From: Marinobacter sp.
GTDB lineage: Bacteria; Pseudomonadota; Gammaproteobacteria; Pseudomonadales; Oleiphilaceae
DNA: 38,320 bases
Direction: 5' to 3'
Assembly (NCBI GenBank): GCA_018066865.1
Contig: JAGPVT010000035.1
Location: 1 to 38,320, forward strand
Under the pieces are notes generated by a model that made no database searches, was not told the origin of the DNA, and saw only the letters and a program-made list of their open reading frames with translations. Of the stretch, positions 1 to 8,052 are shown in pieces; the first letter of the stretch is position 1; each line of letters opens with the position of its first letter. The translations under genes were made by a program, and so were the position numbers.

Positions 1-401
<401 letters not shown>

Positions 402-403
402 TT

Positions 404-420
404 AGCACCAGGTATGCCAA
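404..420 (-). promoter_or_regulatory. Candidate sigma-54 (RpoN) promoter of glnK
   Basis: Read on the minus strand the site is TTGGCATACCTGGTGCT. It has the invariant GG and GC dinucleotides separated by exactly ten bases (GG at 418-417, GC at 406-405) within a good match to TGGCAC-N5-TTGC. Transcription would start near 393, leaving a leader of about 100 bases before glnK. RpoN control of glnK is established in many proteobacteria; here it is inferred from the sequence match and position. Confidence 0.6.
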
Positions 421-495
421 CGCAAAAAAATACTTTTAATTCAATGTCTTAATTAGGTGTAGCGAAAATCTATTATAAATCAGATGGCCTGTTCA

Positions 496-512
496 TGCGC
501 CATTATGGAGCG
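496..512. promoter_or_regulatory. Candidate NtrC enhancer site upstream of glnK
   Basis: The 17-bp element TGCGCCATTATGGAGCG matches the NtrC dyad consensus TGCACCAAAATGGTGCA at 12 of 17 positions, including both half-site cores. Its centre lies about 111 bp upstream of the start site predicted from the sigma-54-like element, a normal distance for an NtrC enhancer. Only one such site was found. Confidence 0.5.
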
Positions 513-720
513 CCTTGCCTTCCCGTGAGCCAGATCGGAGCAGGCCTGGGAGTGCGCAAAGCTATTATAGTGCTCACCGCGCCTAGTATGGCAGGGCTGG
601 CGGTGTGATACACTCCTGCAAATCGGCCACAACACTATTTTTTTGTTCTATCCACGGTATCAGCCGCGGCATTAGTCTTTTGGTCAAAACCGGACATTAT
701 TTTAATCAGTGAGGTGATGA

Positions 721-975
721 GTGAAAGGTCCACAGGATATTTTCGCGCAGATACAGGGGCAGTTCGGACAGTTTGTTCCGGATATGGCGCGTGCCGCCCG
801 GGAAGATTTTGAGACCCAGGCTCGTGCTACGGTTATGGCTGTTCTGTCGCGCCTGGAGTTAGTGACCCGTGAAGAATTCGATGCCCAACAAGCGGTGCTT
901 ATGAAAACCCGCGAAAAGGTCGAGGCATTGGAGAAAAGGGTTGCCGAGCTCGACAAGGCTTCTAAGGCGCAATAA
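721..975 (+). CDS. ubiK: Ubiquinone biosynthesis accessory factor UbiK (BMFP/YqiC family)
   Basis: Small protein of 84 residues that in enterobacteria binds UbiJ and assists the aerobic ubiquinone biosynthesis complex; family members trimerise through a C-terminal coiled coil. The sequence fits the family throughout: an amphipathic N-terminal half containing DIFAQIQGQFGQFVPD, the LSRLELVTREEFDAQ hinge, and a heptad-like Leu/Val C-terminal helix at about residues 55-80. The start is GTG, chosen because GAGGTGAT at 711-718 is a good ribosome site and no ATG in this frame lies nearby. It is divergent from glnK and precedes comM. Confidence 0.88.
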   Translation: MKGPQDIFAQIQGQFGQFVPDMARAAREDFETQARATVMAVLSRLELVTREEFDAQQAVLMKTREKVEALEKRVAELDKASKAQ

Positions 976-1060
976 ACCTGAACGACGCCCGGCAGGAAGC
1001 CGGGGTTGGTCGGTTTATCCCGGCCCCTTTACTGATACCCACAAACCATGGAAGGTTGTT

Positions 1061-2587
1061 ATGCTTGCCGTCGTCCATTCCCGCGCCAGCATTGGCGTTT
1101 CCGCACCCGAGGTCACCGTTGAGGTTCATCTGTCAGGTGGGCTGCCCGCGCTCACTATTGTTGGCCTGGCGGAAACCGGCGTGCGTGAAAGTCGCGAGCG
1201 TGTGAGAAGTGCCCTGCTCAATGCAGGCTTCGAATTTCCCGCTCGCCGCATAACAATCAACCTCGCCCCTGCCGACCTGCCCAAAGAAGGCGGTCGTTTT
1301 GATCTGCCGATTGCGCTGGGTATTCTTGCCGCCTCCGGACAAATCCCTGCAGAAAGCCTGTCTTCCTGTGAATTTCTCGGAGAACTTTCTCTCGATGGTG
1401 CACTTCGCCCGCTAAAAGGGGTGCTGCCCGCCGTGCTGGCTGCGCGTGGAGAGGGCCGGAGCTTGCTTGTGCCCAATGGCAACGCCGAAGAAGCAGCTCT
1501 CGCAAGCCAGGGTGATGTGCTTACGGCAGGCCACATTCTGGCAGTTTGTGAGCACCTGTGTGGCCGGGCCCGGTTGGTTCCGGTACTCCGGGCCATACCG
1601 GAATCTGCAGCTGTTTCCGGCATGCCCGACCTGGCCGATGTGCGTGGCCAGAGTGTCCCGCGAAGGGCGCTGGAGGTAGCGGCGGCGGGCGCGCACAACC
1701 TGATTTTTTTCGGCCCGCCAGGAACGGGTAAGAGCATGCTGGCCAGCCGCCTGCCCGGAATTCTGCCGGACCTGAGCGATGAACACGCCATGGAGGTCGC
1801 CAGTGTGCATTCGGTTGCCGGGCAGCCGCTAAGAGCGGGAGGCTGGCGGCAGCCCCCGTTCAGGTCGCCACACCACACCGCCTCGGCGGTGGCTCTGGTA
1901 GGCGGTGGTAGCAGTCCCAGGCCCGGAGAAATCTCCTTGGCGCATCGAGGTGTACTTTTTCTCGACGAGTTACCGGAGTTTGAGCGCCGAGTTCTGGAAG
2001 TGCTGCGTGAACCCATGGAAACCGGTGAGATTTCCATCAGCCGGGCCGCACGGCAGGTCAATTTTCCGGCACGATTTCAGGTCATTGGAGCGATGAACCC
2101 ATGCCCGTGTGGCTATAGCGGGCACCCAACCATTGAGTGCCAGTGTACACCCCAGCAGGTGATGCGCTATAGGTCGAAAATTTCTGGTCCGCTTCTGGAC
2201 AGGTTCGACCTGCATGTGGAAGTCCCCGTGCAAAGTGGCGATCTCCTCATGCAGTCCGGTGGTGACGGCGAACCCAGTGCGGTTGTGCGTGTGCGGGTGG
2301 CGCTTGCGAGAGAGCGTCAGGCCATTCGCGGGGGTGTTAATGCCACCTTGTCCGGGCGCGAGCTGCAGGAAGCCTGCAGTCTTGACCGTTCCGGTGAAAA
2401 GCTACTTTCCGGAGCCATGGAGAAACTTGGGTTGTCGGCCCGGGCTCTGCACCGGGTATTGCGGGTTGCACGCACATTGGCGGATCTGGATGGGTCTGAT
2501 GTGGTTACACAGCCGCATTTGGTGGAGGCGCTGGGCTACCGACAGTTTGATCGCCAGACGGGAAAGAACTCTGTGGTATCCGCTTGA
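1061..2587 (+). CDS. comM: YifB/ComM family Mg-chelatase-like AAA+ ATPase
   Basis: 508-residue AAA+ ATPase. ComM is a hexameric helicase that promotes branch migration during natural transformation in Vibrio and Acinetobacter; the family is widespread in proteobacteria. The N-terminal domain (about 1-170) is the Lon-protease-like ChlI fold, starting MLAVVHSRASIGV. Walker A is GPPGTGKS at residues 218-225, Walker B is GVLFLDELPEF near 297, and a cysteine-rich NPCPCGYSGH...CQC segment precedes the arginine-finger region SGPLLDRFDLH. The Mg_chelatase C-terminal domain ends the protein. The reading frame is open 40 codons further upstream, but the ATG at 1061 gives the family's usual length and has AAGG just before it. 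PilT and PilU in this window would fit a competence setting, but no uptake genes are seen. Confidence 0.95.
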   Translation: MLAVVHSRASIGVSAPEVTVEVHLSGGLPALTIVGLAETGVRESRERVRSALLNAGFEFPARRITINLAPADLPKEGGRFDLPIALGILAASGQIPAESLSSCEFLGELSLDGALRPLKGVLPAVLAARGEGRSLLVPNGNAEEAALASQGDVLTAGHILAVCEHLCGRARLVPVLRAIPESAAVSGMPDLADVRGQSVPRRALEVAAAGAHNLIFFGPPGTGKSMLASRLPGILPDLSDEHAMEVASVHSVAGQPLRAGGWRQPPFRSPHHTASAVALVGGGSSPRPGEISLAHRGVLFLDELPEFERRVLEVLREPMETGEISISRAARQVNFPARFQVIGAMNPCPCGYSGHPTIECQCTPQQVMRYRSKISGPLLDRFDLHVEVPVQSGDLLMQSGGDGEPSAVVRVRVALARERQAIRGGVNATLSGRELQEACSLDRSGEKLLSGAMEKLGLSARALHRVLRVARTLADLDGSDVVTQPHLVEALGYRQFDRQTGKNSVVSA

Positions 2588-2658
2588 TTCTTCCTACTCT
2601 GGTAAACTGTGTGCAAACTCCATTAACAATACCCGCAGCCTGGGGTTAAGGATTGCAG

Positions 2659-3411
2659 ATGACTGACCAGAAAGAGCCGCACAACCTTGGCGACGAAAAC
2701 GCACCGAAACAGACGGCCAGCGACTCGCCCATCACCACGCGCCGTGGTGTCCGTAGCTTTGTGTTGCGCCAGGGGCGCATGACGGAAGGCCAGAAGAAGG
2801 CTTATGAGCGCAGCTGGCCGAAGTTTGGCCTGAGCCGTGAAGATGGCATGATCGACCCGCGCCAGATTTTTGGCCGCGACGCTATGCTCAACCTCGAAAT
2901 CGGTTTCGGCATGGGCCGCTCGCTAGCGGATATGGCGGAAGCTGCACCCGAGCAGGATTTTATTGGTGTGGAAGTTCACTTGCCAGGCGTGGGTGCTTTG
3001 CTCAAGGACATCGAAGATCGTGGGCTGGAGAACATCCGCGTTTACAATATAGATGCCAACGATGTGATTGATCTGTGCCTGCCGGACGCCTGTCTGGATC
3101 AGGTGATGGTGTTCTTCCCGGACCCCTGGCACAAAAAGAAGCATCATAAACGCAGGCTTGTACAGCCCGAGTTCGTGCAGCGCATCCGTCACAAACTGAG
3201 GGTGGGTGGCATTTTGCATCTGGCGACGGATTGGGAAAACTACGCAGAGCACATGATGGAAGTAATGAGTGAATCTGAAGGGTTTGCCAATACTCAGGAG
3301 CAGGGCGAATACTCACCACGTCCGGAATATCGTCCGGTTACCAAGTTCGAGAAACGTGGCGAGAACCTGGGGCATGGAGTTTGGGATCTGCTGTTTCACC
3401 GCACTAACTGA
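2659..3411 (+). CDS. trmB: tRNA (guanine-N7-)-methyltransferase TrmB
   Basis: SAM-dependent enzyme making m7G46 in the variable loop of tRNAs. 250 residues, with a longer hydrophilic N-terminal extension (about the first 60) than the 239-residue E. coli protein. The SAM-binding loop [15 protein letters not shown], the family signature [21 protein letters not shown] and the C-terminal [19 protein letters not shown] motif are all present. A TTG two codons upstream is in frame, but the ATG at 2659 sits six bases after AAGGA and is preferred. It converges on the next gene with only seven bases between stop codons. Confidence 0.96.
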   Translation: MTDQKEPHNLGDENAPKQTASDSPITTRRGVRSFVLRQGRMTEGQKKAYERSWPKFGLSREDGMIDPRQIFGRDAMLNLEIGFGMGRSLADMAEAAPEQDFIGVEVHLPGVGALLKDIEDRGLENIRVYNIDANDVIDLCLPDACLDQVMVFFPDPWHKKKHHKRRLVQPEFVQRIRHKLRVGGILHLATDWENYAEHMMEVMSESEGFANTQEQGEYSPRPEYRPVTKFEKRGENLGHGVWDLLFHRTN

Positions 3412-3418
3412 TGGTGTT

Positions 3419-3952
3419 CTAGCCCGGTGCCAGCGGGTGGCGCCGGGCTGCCCGGACAATAACCAACCCTGCGATGCCAAGCGTCAGAGCGGTAAATTTG
3501 GCCAGCGCGCTTATGGCAGCGGCAAGGCTTATGGCGTCTGTGGGCGGCTCCAGGTTATTCAGTAGCAGAACGTTCTCCGTCACATCGGCCAGGGCGGCGC
3601 CTACAAACAGTGTGCGGATCCAGCGCGCGGCCGTCCGCTCGCGGACACCCGGCCTGTCCAAAGTGCAGTGCCGGGTCAGCAGTATCAGGGTAAGGCAGTA
3701 AACGGGGATAAACAGGAAGTCAGCCCACAGGGATAGCTTTGCCCACCGCAGCCCTTCGTTGCCCCAGCTTTGTAAGATAGCGAGCGCTTGCTCGGCGTTC
3801 CCTGCCAGTTGGAAGCTGACGATCCCCTGAAGTGCCGATCCCGTTTTCAGGGGTTGATTGATCAACAGCAGGGCTATTAGAAGAGCCAGTGTTGCAACCA
3901 GGCAAACTTTCAGGCTTTTGGGTAAAGCCGGTAATTCCTTTTCCGTGTCCAT
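3419..3952 (-). CDS. Uncharacterised four-helix membrane protein
   Basis: 177 residues of unknown function. Four hydrophobic segments are visible at about residues 15-35, 65-92, 112-133 and 145-167, so it is probably an inner-membrane protein. The second helix carries DFLFIPVYCL and the third carries ALADVTENVLLL, giving conserved-looking acidic residues inside or at the edge of the membrane. I have the impression of similar patterns in other uncharacterised bacterial membrane proteins but cannot name a family. Its ATG overlaps the hemW stop by one base (TAATG), so translation is probably coupled to hemW. The 3' end nearly abuts trmB on the other strand with no terminator in the gap. Confidence 0.8.
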   Translation of the reverse strand: MDTEKELPALPKSLKVCLVATLALLIALLLINQPLKTGSALQGIVSFQLAGNAEQALAILQSWGNEGLRWAKLSLWADFLFIPVYCLTLILLTRHCTLDRPGVRERTAARWIRTLFVGAALADVTENVLLLNNLEPPTDAISLAAAISALAKFTALTLGIAGLVIVRAARRHPLAPG

Positions 3953-5100
3953 TACAGAAAACGCTCCAACAGACTGTTCAGATACCTTTGCCCCAAGGCT
4001 GTTGCCTGAAGCCGGTCACTGACCATTAGTTTATCTTCACGCAGCTTCTCAAGTTGTACCGCAATGGATGACAGGGGTAAACCCGTGCGTTCGAAAAAAA
4101 GGCTTTCATCCACACCTTTTCGCAGGCGGAGCGCATTCATGAGAAATTCCAGAGGGAGCTCTTCCGCTTCAATTTTTTCTCGCCCGGCGGTGCGGCTACC
4201 GATCCGGTTCAGGTAGGCATCCGGCTGTCGTGTTTTCCAGTAACGTCTGATAGTGCTGTCTGGAAGGCTGATTTTTCCGTGGCCACCTGCACCCAGTGCC
4301 AGATAGTCCCCAAACGACCAGTAGTTGAGGTTATGTCGTGATGCCTTGCTTTCGCGGCACCAGGCGGACACTTCATAGTCGCTGAAGCCCTGCTGATGAA
4401 GATACTCGCCGCCGCGCTGAGCAATCTCCCAGAGCAGGTCGTCATCTGGCAAGTCCGGTGGCCGGCTGTAGAATTCGGTGTTGGGCTCCAGTGTTAGCTG
4501 GTACCACGATAGATGCGGCGGTTCATGGCCCATGGCAGCCCTGAGATCTTCCATGGCTTCGCTGGGGGTCTGGCCGGGCAGGCCATGCATGAGATCCAGA
4601 TTGAAGTTATCAAACCCGGCTCTTCTTGCGGCGTCGATGGCCCTGTGCGCTGCCGTGCTGTCGTGAATGCGGCCGAGCGCTTTCAGGTGAGCCGGGTTAA
4701 AACTCTGCACTCCGATAGACAAGCGATTGATACCGGCATCACGGAAGGCTTCAAACCGGCCCTCCTCCAGAGTGCCCGGGTTGGCCTCCAGTGTGATTTC
4801 CGCATCTTGAGCAAAAGTCAGGCGCTCTCTGAGCCCCCTGAAAAGCTTCCGGTAAAAATCACCGCTCATCAGTGACGGCGTTCCTCCGCCGATAAACACC
4901 GTTTCGACAGTGCGGCCTGATGCCAATTCAAGATCCTGATCCAGATCTTCGAGCACGGCATTCAGGTAGGCGGATTCCGGGAGATCGTTCTGGATAGCAT
5001 GGGAGTTAAAATCACAGTACGGGCATTTGCGCACGCACCAGGGTACGTGAATGTACAGGCTCAGCGGGGGTTTAACCGGCGCCGGGGTGAGGGCAGTCAC
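3952..5100 (-). CDS. hemW: Radical SAM heme chaperone HemW
   Basis: 382 residues. HemW is a radical-SAM protein related to coproporphyrinogen III dehydrogenase HemN but acts as a heme-binding chaperone for respiratory enzymes rather than as a decarboxylase. The [4Fe-4S]-binding cysteines are Cys22, Cys26 and Cys29 in WCVRKCPYCDF, followed by the FIGGGTPSLM SAM-binding segment and the SIGVQSFNP motif. The CxxxCxxC spacing and the length match HemW, not the longer HemN. Gene order rdgB-hemW with a four-base gap is the usual proteobacterial arrangement. Confidence 0.95.
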   Translation of the reverse strand: MTALTPAPVKPPLSLYIHVPWCVRKCPYCDFNSHAIQNDLPESAYLNAVLEDLDQDLELASGRTVETVFIGGGTPSLMSGDFYRKLFRGLRERLTFAQDAEITLEANPGTLEEGRFEAFRDAGINRLSIGVQSFNPAHLKALGRIHDSTAAHRAIDAARRAGFDNFNLDLMHGLPGQTPSEAMEDLRAAMGHEPPHLSWYQLTLEPNTEFYSRPPDLPDDDLLWEIAQRGGEYLHQQGFSDYEVSAWCRESKASRHNLNYWSFGDYLALGAGGHGKISLPDSTIRRYWKTRQPDAYLNRIGSRTAGREKIEAEELPLEFLMNALRLRKGVDESLFFERTGLPLSSIAVQLEKLREDKLMVSDRLQATALGQRYLNSLLERFL

Positions 5101-5104
5101 AGGC

Positions 5105-5704
5105 TCAGGTCTCCGCCCTGAGCTGTTCCATCAGCAATGCCAGGGCCCGGCCCCTGTGGCTTATCCGGTTTTTTTCTTCCCGGCTCAGTTCAGCAGCGCT
5201 ACAGTTCCTTTCCGGGCAAAGAAAGATCGGATCGTAACCGAATCCGCCATCACCTTGCGGAGCCCGGAGTATCGATCCTGGCCAGCGACCGTGGCAGATA
5301 ATCGGTGTCGGGTCGTCGGCGTGCCGGAGATACACCAGGACACAGTGAAATTGCGCACTGCGCTGGCCGTCGGGTACATCGGCCATGGCTTCCAGAAGCG
5401 CGTTCAGATTATCAAGATCAGAAGCATCGGCCCCGGCGTAACGTGCCGAGTGAACTCCGGGTGCGCCGTCCAGTGCGTCCACAGCCAGGCCGCTGTCATC
5501 CGCCAGTGCGGGTAACCCGGTTTCCCGGGAGGCATGGCGTGCTTTCAGGATGGCATTCTCTACAAAGGTAACGGCAGGCTCTTCGGCTTCGCCAACGCCC
5601 AGTTCGCCCTGGGGCACTGGAGCAAGATTCAGTGGCGCAAGTAGCTGGGTAAATTCGCTGATTTTGCCTTTGTTGTTGCTGGCAATAACAAGTTTCTCGG
5701 GCAT
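5105..5704 (-). CDS. rdgB: XTP/dITP pyrophosphatase RdgB (Ham1/NTPase family)
   Basis: Housecleaning nucleotide pyrophosphatase that hydrolyses dITP, ITP and XTP to monophosphates, keeping deaminated purines out of nucleic acids. 199 residues, normal length. The N-terminal [10 protein letters not shown] nucleotide-binding segment, catalytic-site [25 protein letters not shown] with Asp69/Asp70, the FGYDPIF motif and the C-terminal ISHRGRAL motif are present. It sits between the DUF4426 gene and hemW in the same tight operon. Confidence 0.96.
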   Translation of the reverse strand: MPEKLVIASNNKGKISEFTQLLAPLNLAPVPQGELGVGEAEEPAVTFVENAILKARHASRETGLPALADDSGLAVDALDGAPGVHSARYAGADASDLDNLNALLEAMADVPDGQRSAQFHCVLVYLRHADDPTPIICHGRWPGSILRAPQGDGGFGYDPIFLCPERNCSAAELSREEKNRISHRGRALALLMEQLRAET

Positions 5705-5711
5705 GGTCCGC

Positions 5712-6170
5712 TCAATCGTTGAAAAGAGTGTGGGCGAATCGCACGGGCAAGTCCTGGCTATGCCCGGAAGGGCGAGCGGTCACGTTGAACGTCATCAATT
5801 CGGCGGAAGAATACTGGTATTGGGCAATAAAGTAGACGGAATCGCCTTCTTGAATTCTGCGGAATGCCAGAAACTTTACCTGCTGAATGTCGTTTGAAAC
5901 CTTGCCTTCAACCTGGCCGGTAACTGGCTTGATAACGCCGCTTTCATCTTTATGCATGATGGCGATATTGACGATGCCAATCCCCTTGCTGCGTTGCAGA
6001 TTATTGGCCTTCGCTACCTCGGGCGTCAGAAGGGTGCTGGAAAATACGCTCCAGTGCACCTCATAGTCCCCGAAGTCCTCGGATCCTGCATGGGCAGGAA
6101 GGCTGATAAGGGCAGTGAGCAAGGCCATTGCCACTAGTGTAAGAATGCCGTGCAAAGTTTTAGTTATCAT
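5712..6170 (-). CDS. DUF4426 family periplasmic protein
   Basis: 152 residues. A signal peptide is clear: a Lys near the N-terminus, a hydrophobic core through [19 protein letters not shown], and an AHA-type cleavage site, so the mature part begins near residue 27 in the periplasm. The mature domain matches the DUF4426 pattern I recall for the gene next to metXW in Pseudomonas and Marinobacter ([17 protein letters not shown] near its start, FNVTARP near its end). Function is unknown. The frame is open further upstream, but that part overlaps metW and lacks a signal peptide; the ATG at 6170 overlaps the metW stop as ATGA, indicating coupled translation. Confidence 0.88.
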   Translation of the reverse strand: MITKTLHGILTLVAMALLTALISLPAHAGSEDFGDYEVHWSVFSSTLLTPEVAKANNLQRSKGIGIVNIAIMHKDESGVIKPVTGQVEGKVSNDIQQVKFLAFRRIQEGDSVYFIAQYQYSSAELMTFNVTARPSGHSQDLPVRFAHTLFND

Positions 6171-6772
6171 TGCTTCTTCTCCCGGGTAATACGGTAAATC
6201 GCGATCTCTCCCAACAAATTGGGCCAGAAACGCGCCAACCAGTTGTTCTGGTGCTGACCGTCCACCACACGTCTGCTTTTGATTCGAATGCCTTTTTGGC
6301 GACACAAAGCTTCAAAATCCTTGAAGGTACATAGCCGTATGTTGGGCGTGTTATACCATTTATACGGAAGCGCGTCGGATTCGGGCATGCGACCACTGAG
6401 AGCCAGCCCCCAGCGCAGGCGCCAGTGGGCAAAGTTGGGGAAGGTGACTATGCCTTCATCGCCAAGGCGCAGCATTTCATCCAGTACCTTGTCTGGTCGT
6501 CGTACGGCCTGCAAGGCTTGTGTCATCAGCACAATATCAAAACTGTTGTCTTCAAAGTTGTCCAGCCCCTGGGTGTCCAGGTTCTGCTCAATCACCGAGA
6601 CACCACGATTCATGCAGGTGGTTATATGGTCCGGATTGATCTCCAGGCCAAAGCCGCTGGCATTACGCTCCCGCTTCAGGAAGTCGAGCAGGGTGCCGTC
6701 GCCACAGCCAAGATCCAGTACATGATGGCCGGGCTTTACCCATTGCTGGATGATTTCAAGATCCGCTCTCAT
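6167..6772 (-). CDS. metW: Methionine biosynthesis protein MetW
   Basis: 201 residues. MetW is a class I SAM-dependent methyltransferase-like protein that partners MetX in methionine synthesis in many proteobacteria and appears to be needed for homoserine acylation activity there. The SAM-binding loop [12 protein letters not shown] lies at about residues 18-29, with the typical [21 protein letters not shown] and [11 protein letters not shown] segments after it. Its ATG overlaps the metX stop and its stop overlaps the next ATG, both by four bases, so the three genes form one coupled unit. Confidence 0.95.
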   Translation of the reverse strand: MRADLEIIQQWVKPGHHVLDLGCGDGTLLDFLKRERNASGFGLEINPDHITTCMNRGVSVIEQNLDTQGLDNFEDNSFDIVLMTQALQAVRRPDKVLDEMLRLGDEGIVTFPNFAHWRLRWGLALSGRMPESDALPYKWYNTPNIRLCTFKDFEALCRQKGIRIKSRRVVDGQHQNNWLARFWPNLLGEIAIYRITREKKQ

Positions 6773-7917
6773 GCGCCCACCTCCCTGGCAACACGATCCA
6801 TGTAGGCGGTAAAGATGTCTGTGTAGCGAGGAGTTGGAATCAGAAACGCATCGTGGCCCCAGGGCGCATCAATCTCTGCATAGCTGACCTTCCGGCGGGC
6901 TGCAATCATGGCGTTTACCATTTCTTCCGAGCGGGCCGGTGTGAAGCGCCAGTCTGTGCTGAAGGACAGCACCAGAAACTCGCAGCTGGCTTTGGCCATG
7001 GCTTTGGACAGATCGCCGCCAAATTCATAAGAGGGGTCAAAGTAGTCCAGCGCCCGGGTCATCAGCAGATAGGTGTTGGCGTCGAACACTTCCGAGAAGC
7101 GTTCGCCCTGATAGCGTAGGTAGCTTTCCACCTGGAACTCGGCGTCGTAACCAAATTTGTAGGCCTGGTCTCTCAGCTCGCGGCCAAATTTCTCGCCCAT
7201 GGAGGCGTCTGAGAGATAAGTGATGTGCCCGACCATCCTTGCCAGCATAAGGCCGCGGCGGGGCAGGGTGTTGAAATCGTAGTACCGGCCGTCGTGAAAT
7301 TCCCGGTCTGAGGTGATGGCCTGTCGTGCCACTTCGTTGAAGGCGATGTTCTGAGCGGTCAGGCGGGGGCTGGATGCAATGGCTACGGCATGCTTCAGGC
7401 GATCCGGGTAGTCCAGGCTCCACTGCAGTGCCTGCATGCCGCCCAGAGAACCACCCACTACGGCTGCCCAGCAGTCGATTTCGAGGCGGTCCGCGAGCAG
7501 TGCCTGGCTTTTTACCCAGTCACCAACGGTGATGACCGGGAAGTCGGGACCATAAGGCTTTCCCGTGGCCGGGTTGGTTGAGTTGGGGCCGGTACTTCCA
7601 TGGCATCCACCCAGATTATTGAGGCTGACGACAAAAAAACGATTGGTATCGACGGGCTTGCCTGGCCCGATGCAGGTATCCCACCAGCCTGGTTTGCGAT
7701 CATCTATGGAGTGATAGCCGGCGGCATGATGGTTTCCGCTCAGAGCATGGCATATGAGCACAGCGTTGCTGTGATCAGCGTTGAGTTCGCCATAAGTCTC
7801 CACAACCAGATCATAGCGCGCCAGTGCTTGTTCGCACGCCAGCTCTATGGGTGTTTCAAAATGGTATGTCTGTGGGGTGACTACCCCTACAGAATCCACA
7901 GGTATGGGATCAGACAT
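6769..7917 (-). CDS. metX: Homoserine O-acyltransferase MetX (probably O-succinyl)
   Basis: 382-residue alpha/beta-hydrolase that acylates homoserine in the first committed step of methionine synthesis. The nucleophile is Ser157 in [12 protein letters not shown], with the acid in FSTDWRFTP and the histidine in [10 protein letters not shown] completing the triad. The name MetX covers both acetyl and succinyl enzymes; the metXW pair in Pseudomonas-type gammaproteobacteria is associated with succinyl-CoA use, so succinyl is inferred. The start is the ATG giving MSDPIPVD. The frame is open to a TTG 24 codons earlier, but that TTG lies inside an inverted repeat and the extra residues do not resemble the family. 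Confidence 0.94.
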   Translation of the reverse strand: MSDPIPVDSVGVVTPQTYHFETPIELACEQALARYDLVVETYGELNADHSNAVLICHALSGNHHAAGYHSIDDRKPGWWDTCIGPGKPVDTNRFFVVSLNNLGGCHGSTGPNSTNPATGKPYGPDFPVITVGDWVKSQALLADRLEIDCWAAVVGGSLGGMQALQWSLDYPDRLKHAVAIASSPRLTAQNIAFNEVARQAITSDREFHDGRYYDFNTLPRRGLMLARMVGHITYLSDASMGEKFGRELRDQAYKFGYDAEFQVESYLRYQGERFSEVFDANTYLLMTRALDYFDPSYEFGGDLSKAMAKASCEFLVLSFSTDWRFTPARSEEMVNAMIAARRKVSYAEIDAPWGHDAFLIPTPRYTDIFTAYMDRVAREVGA

Positions 7918-7954
7918 CGGCGCGGAAGGTTCCTGGTTCGGTCCGTTAGTGACA

Positions 7955-7992
7955 GCTTTGCTGGTTGGGGCAAAAACCTCTACCAGCAAAGC
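7955..7992. repeat. Perfect 11-bp inverted repeat in the metX upstream region
   Basis: The arms are GCTTTGCTGGT (7955-7965) and ACCAGCAAAGC (7982-7992), with a 16-base loop. It ends 38 bases before the metX ATG and adjoins the candidate -10 box. It has no T-run in either direction, so it is not a normal terminator; an operator or leader hairpin is possible. Confidence 0.6.
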
Positions 7993-8021
7993 AGTTTAAA
8001 GGCGGGCCGTCATGGCTGCAA
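7993..8021 (-). promoter_or_regulatory. Possible sigma-70 promoter for metX
   Basis: On the minus strand TTGCAG (8021-8016), a 17-base spacer and TAAACT (7998-7993). Agreement with the consensus is only moderate (3/6 and 4/6) but the spacing is ideal. The -10 touches the 11-bp inverted repeat. It would give metX-metW and the downstream genes a promoter separate from the dynamin gene. Confidence 0.35.
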
Positions 8022-8052
8022 CCGACAGGCTGTGTGGTGGCTGGGCGGGTGA

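Noticed and set aside
1126..2061. Long open frame (311 codons) antisense to comM
   Set aside because: Rich in Ser, Arg and Pro as expected for a shadow of a GC-rich gene; comM motifs confirm the other strand.
7918..8052. SAM or SAH riboswitch ahead of metX
   Set aside because: I could not fit a known riboswitch core; the only structure is a single 11-bp inverted repeat.
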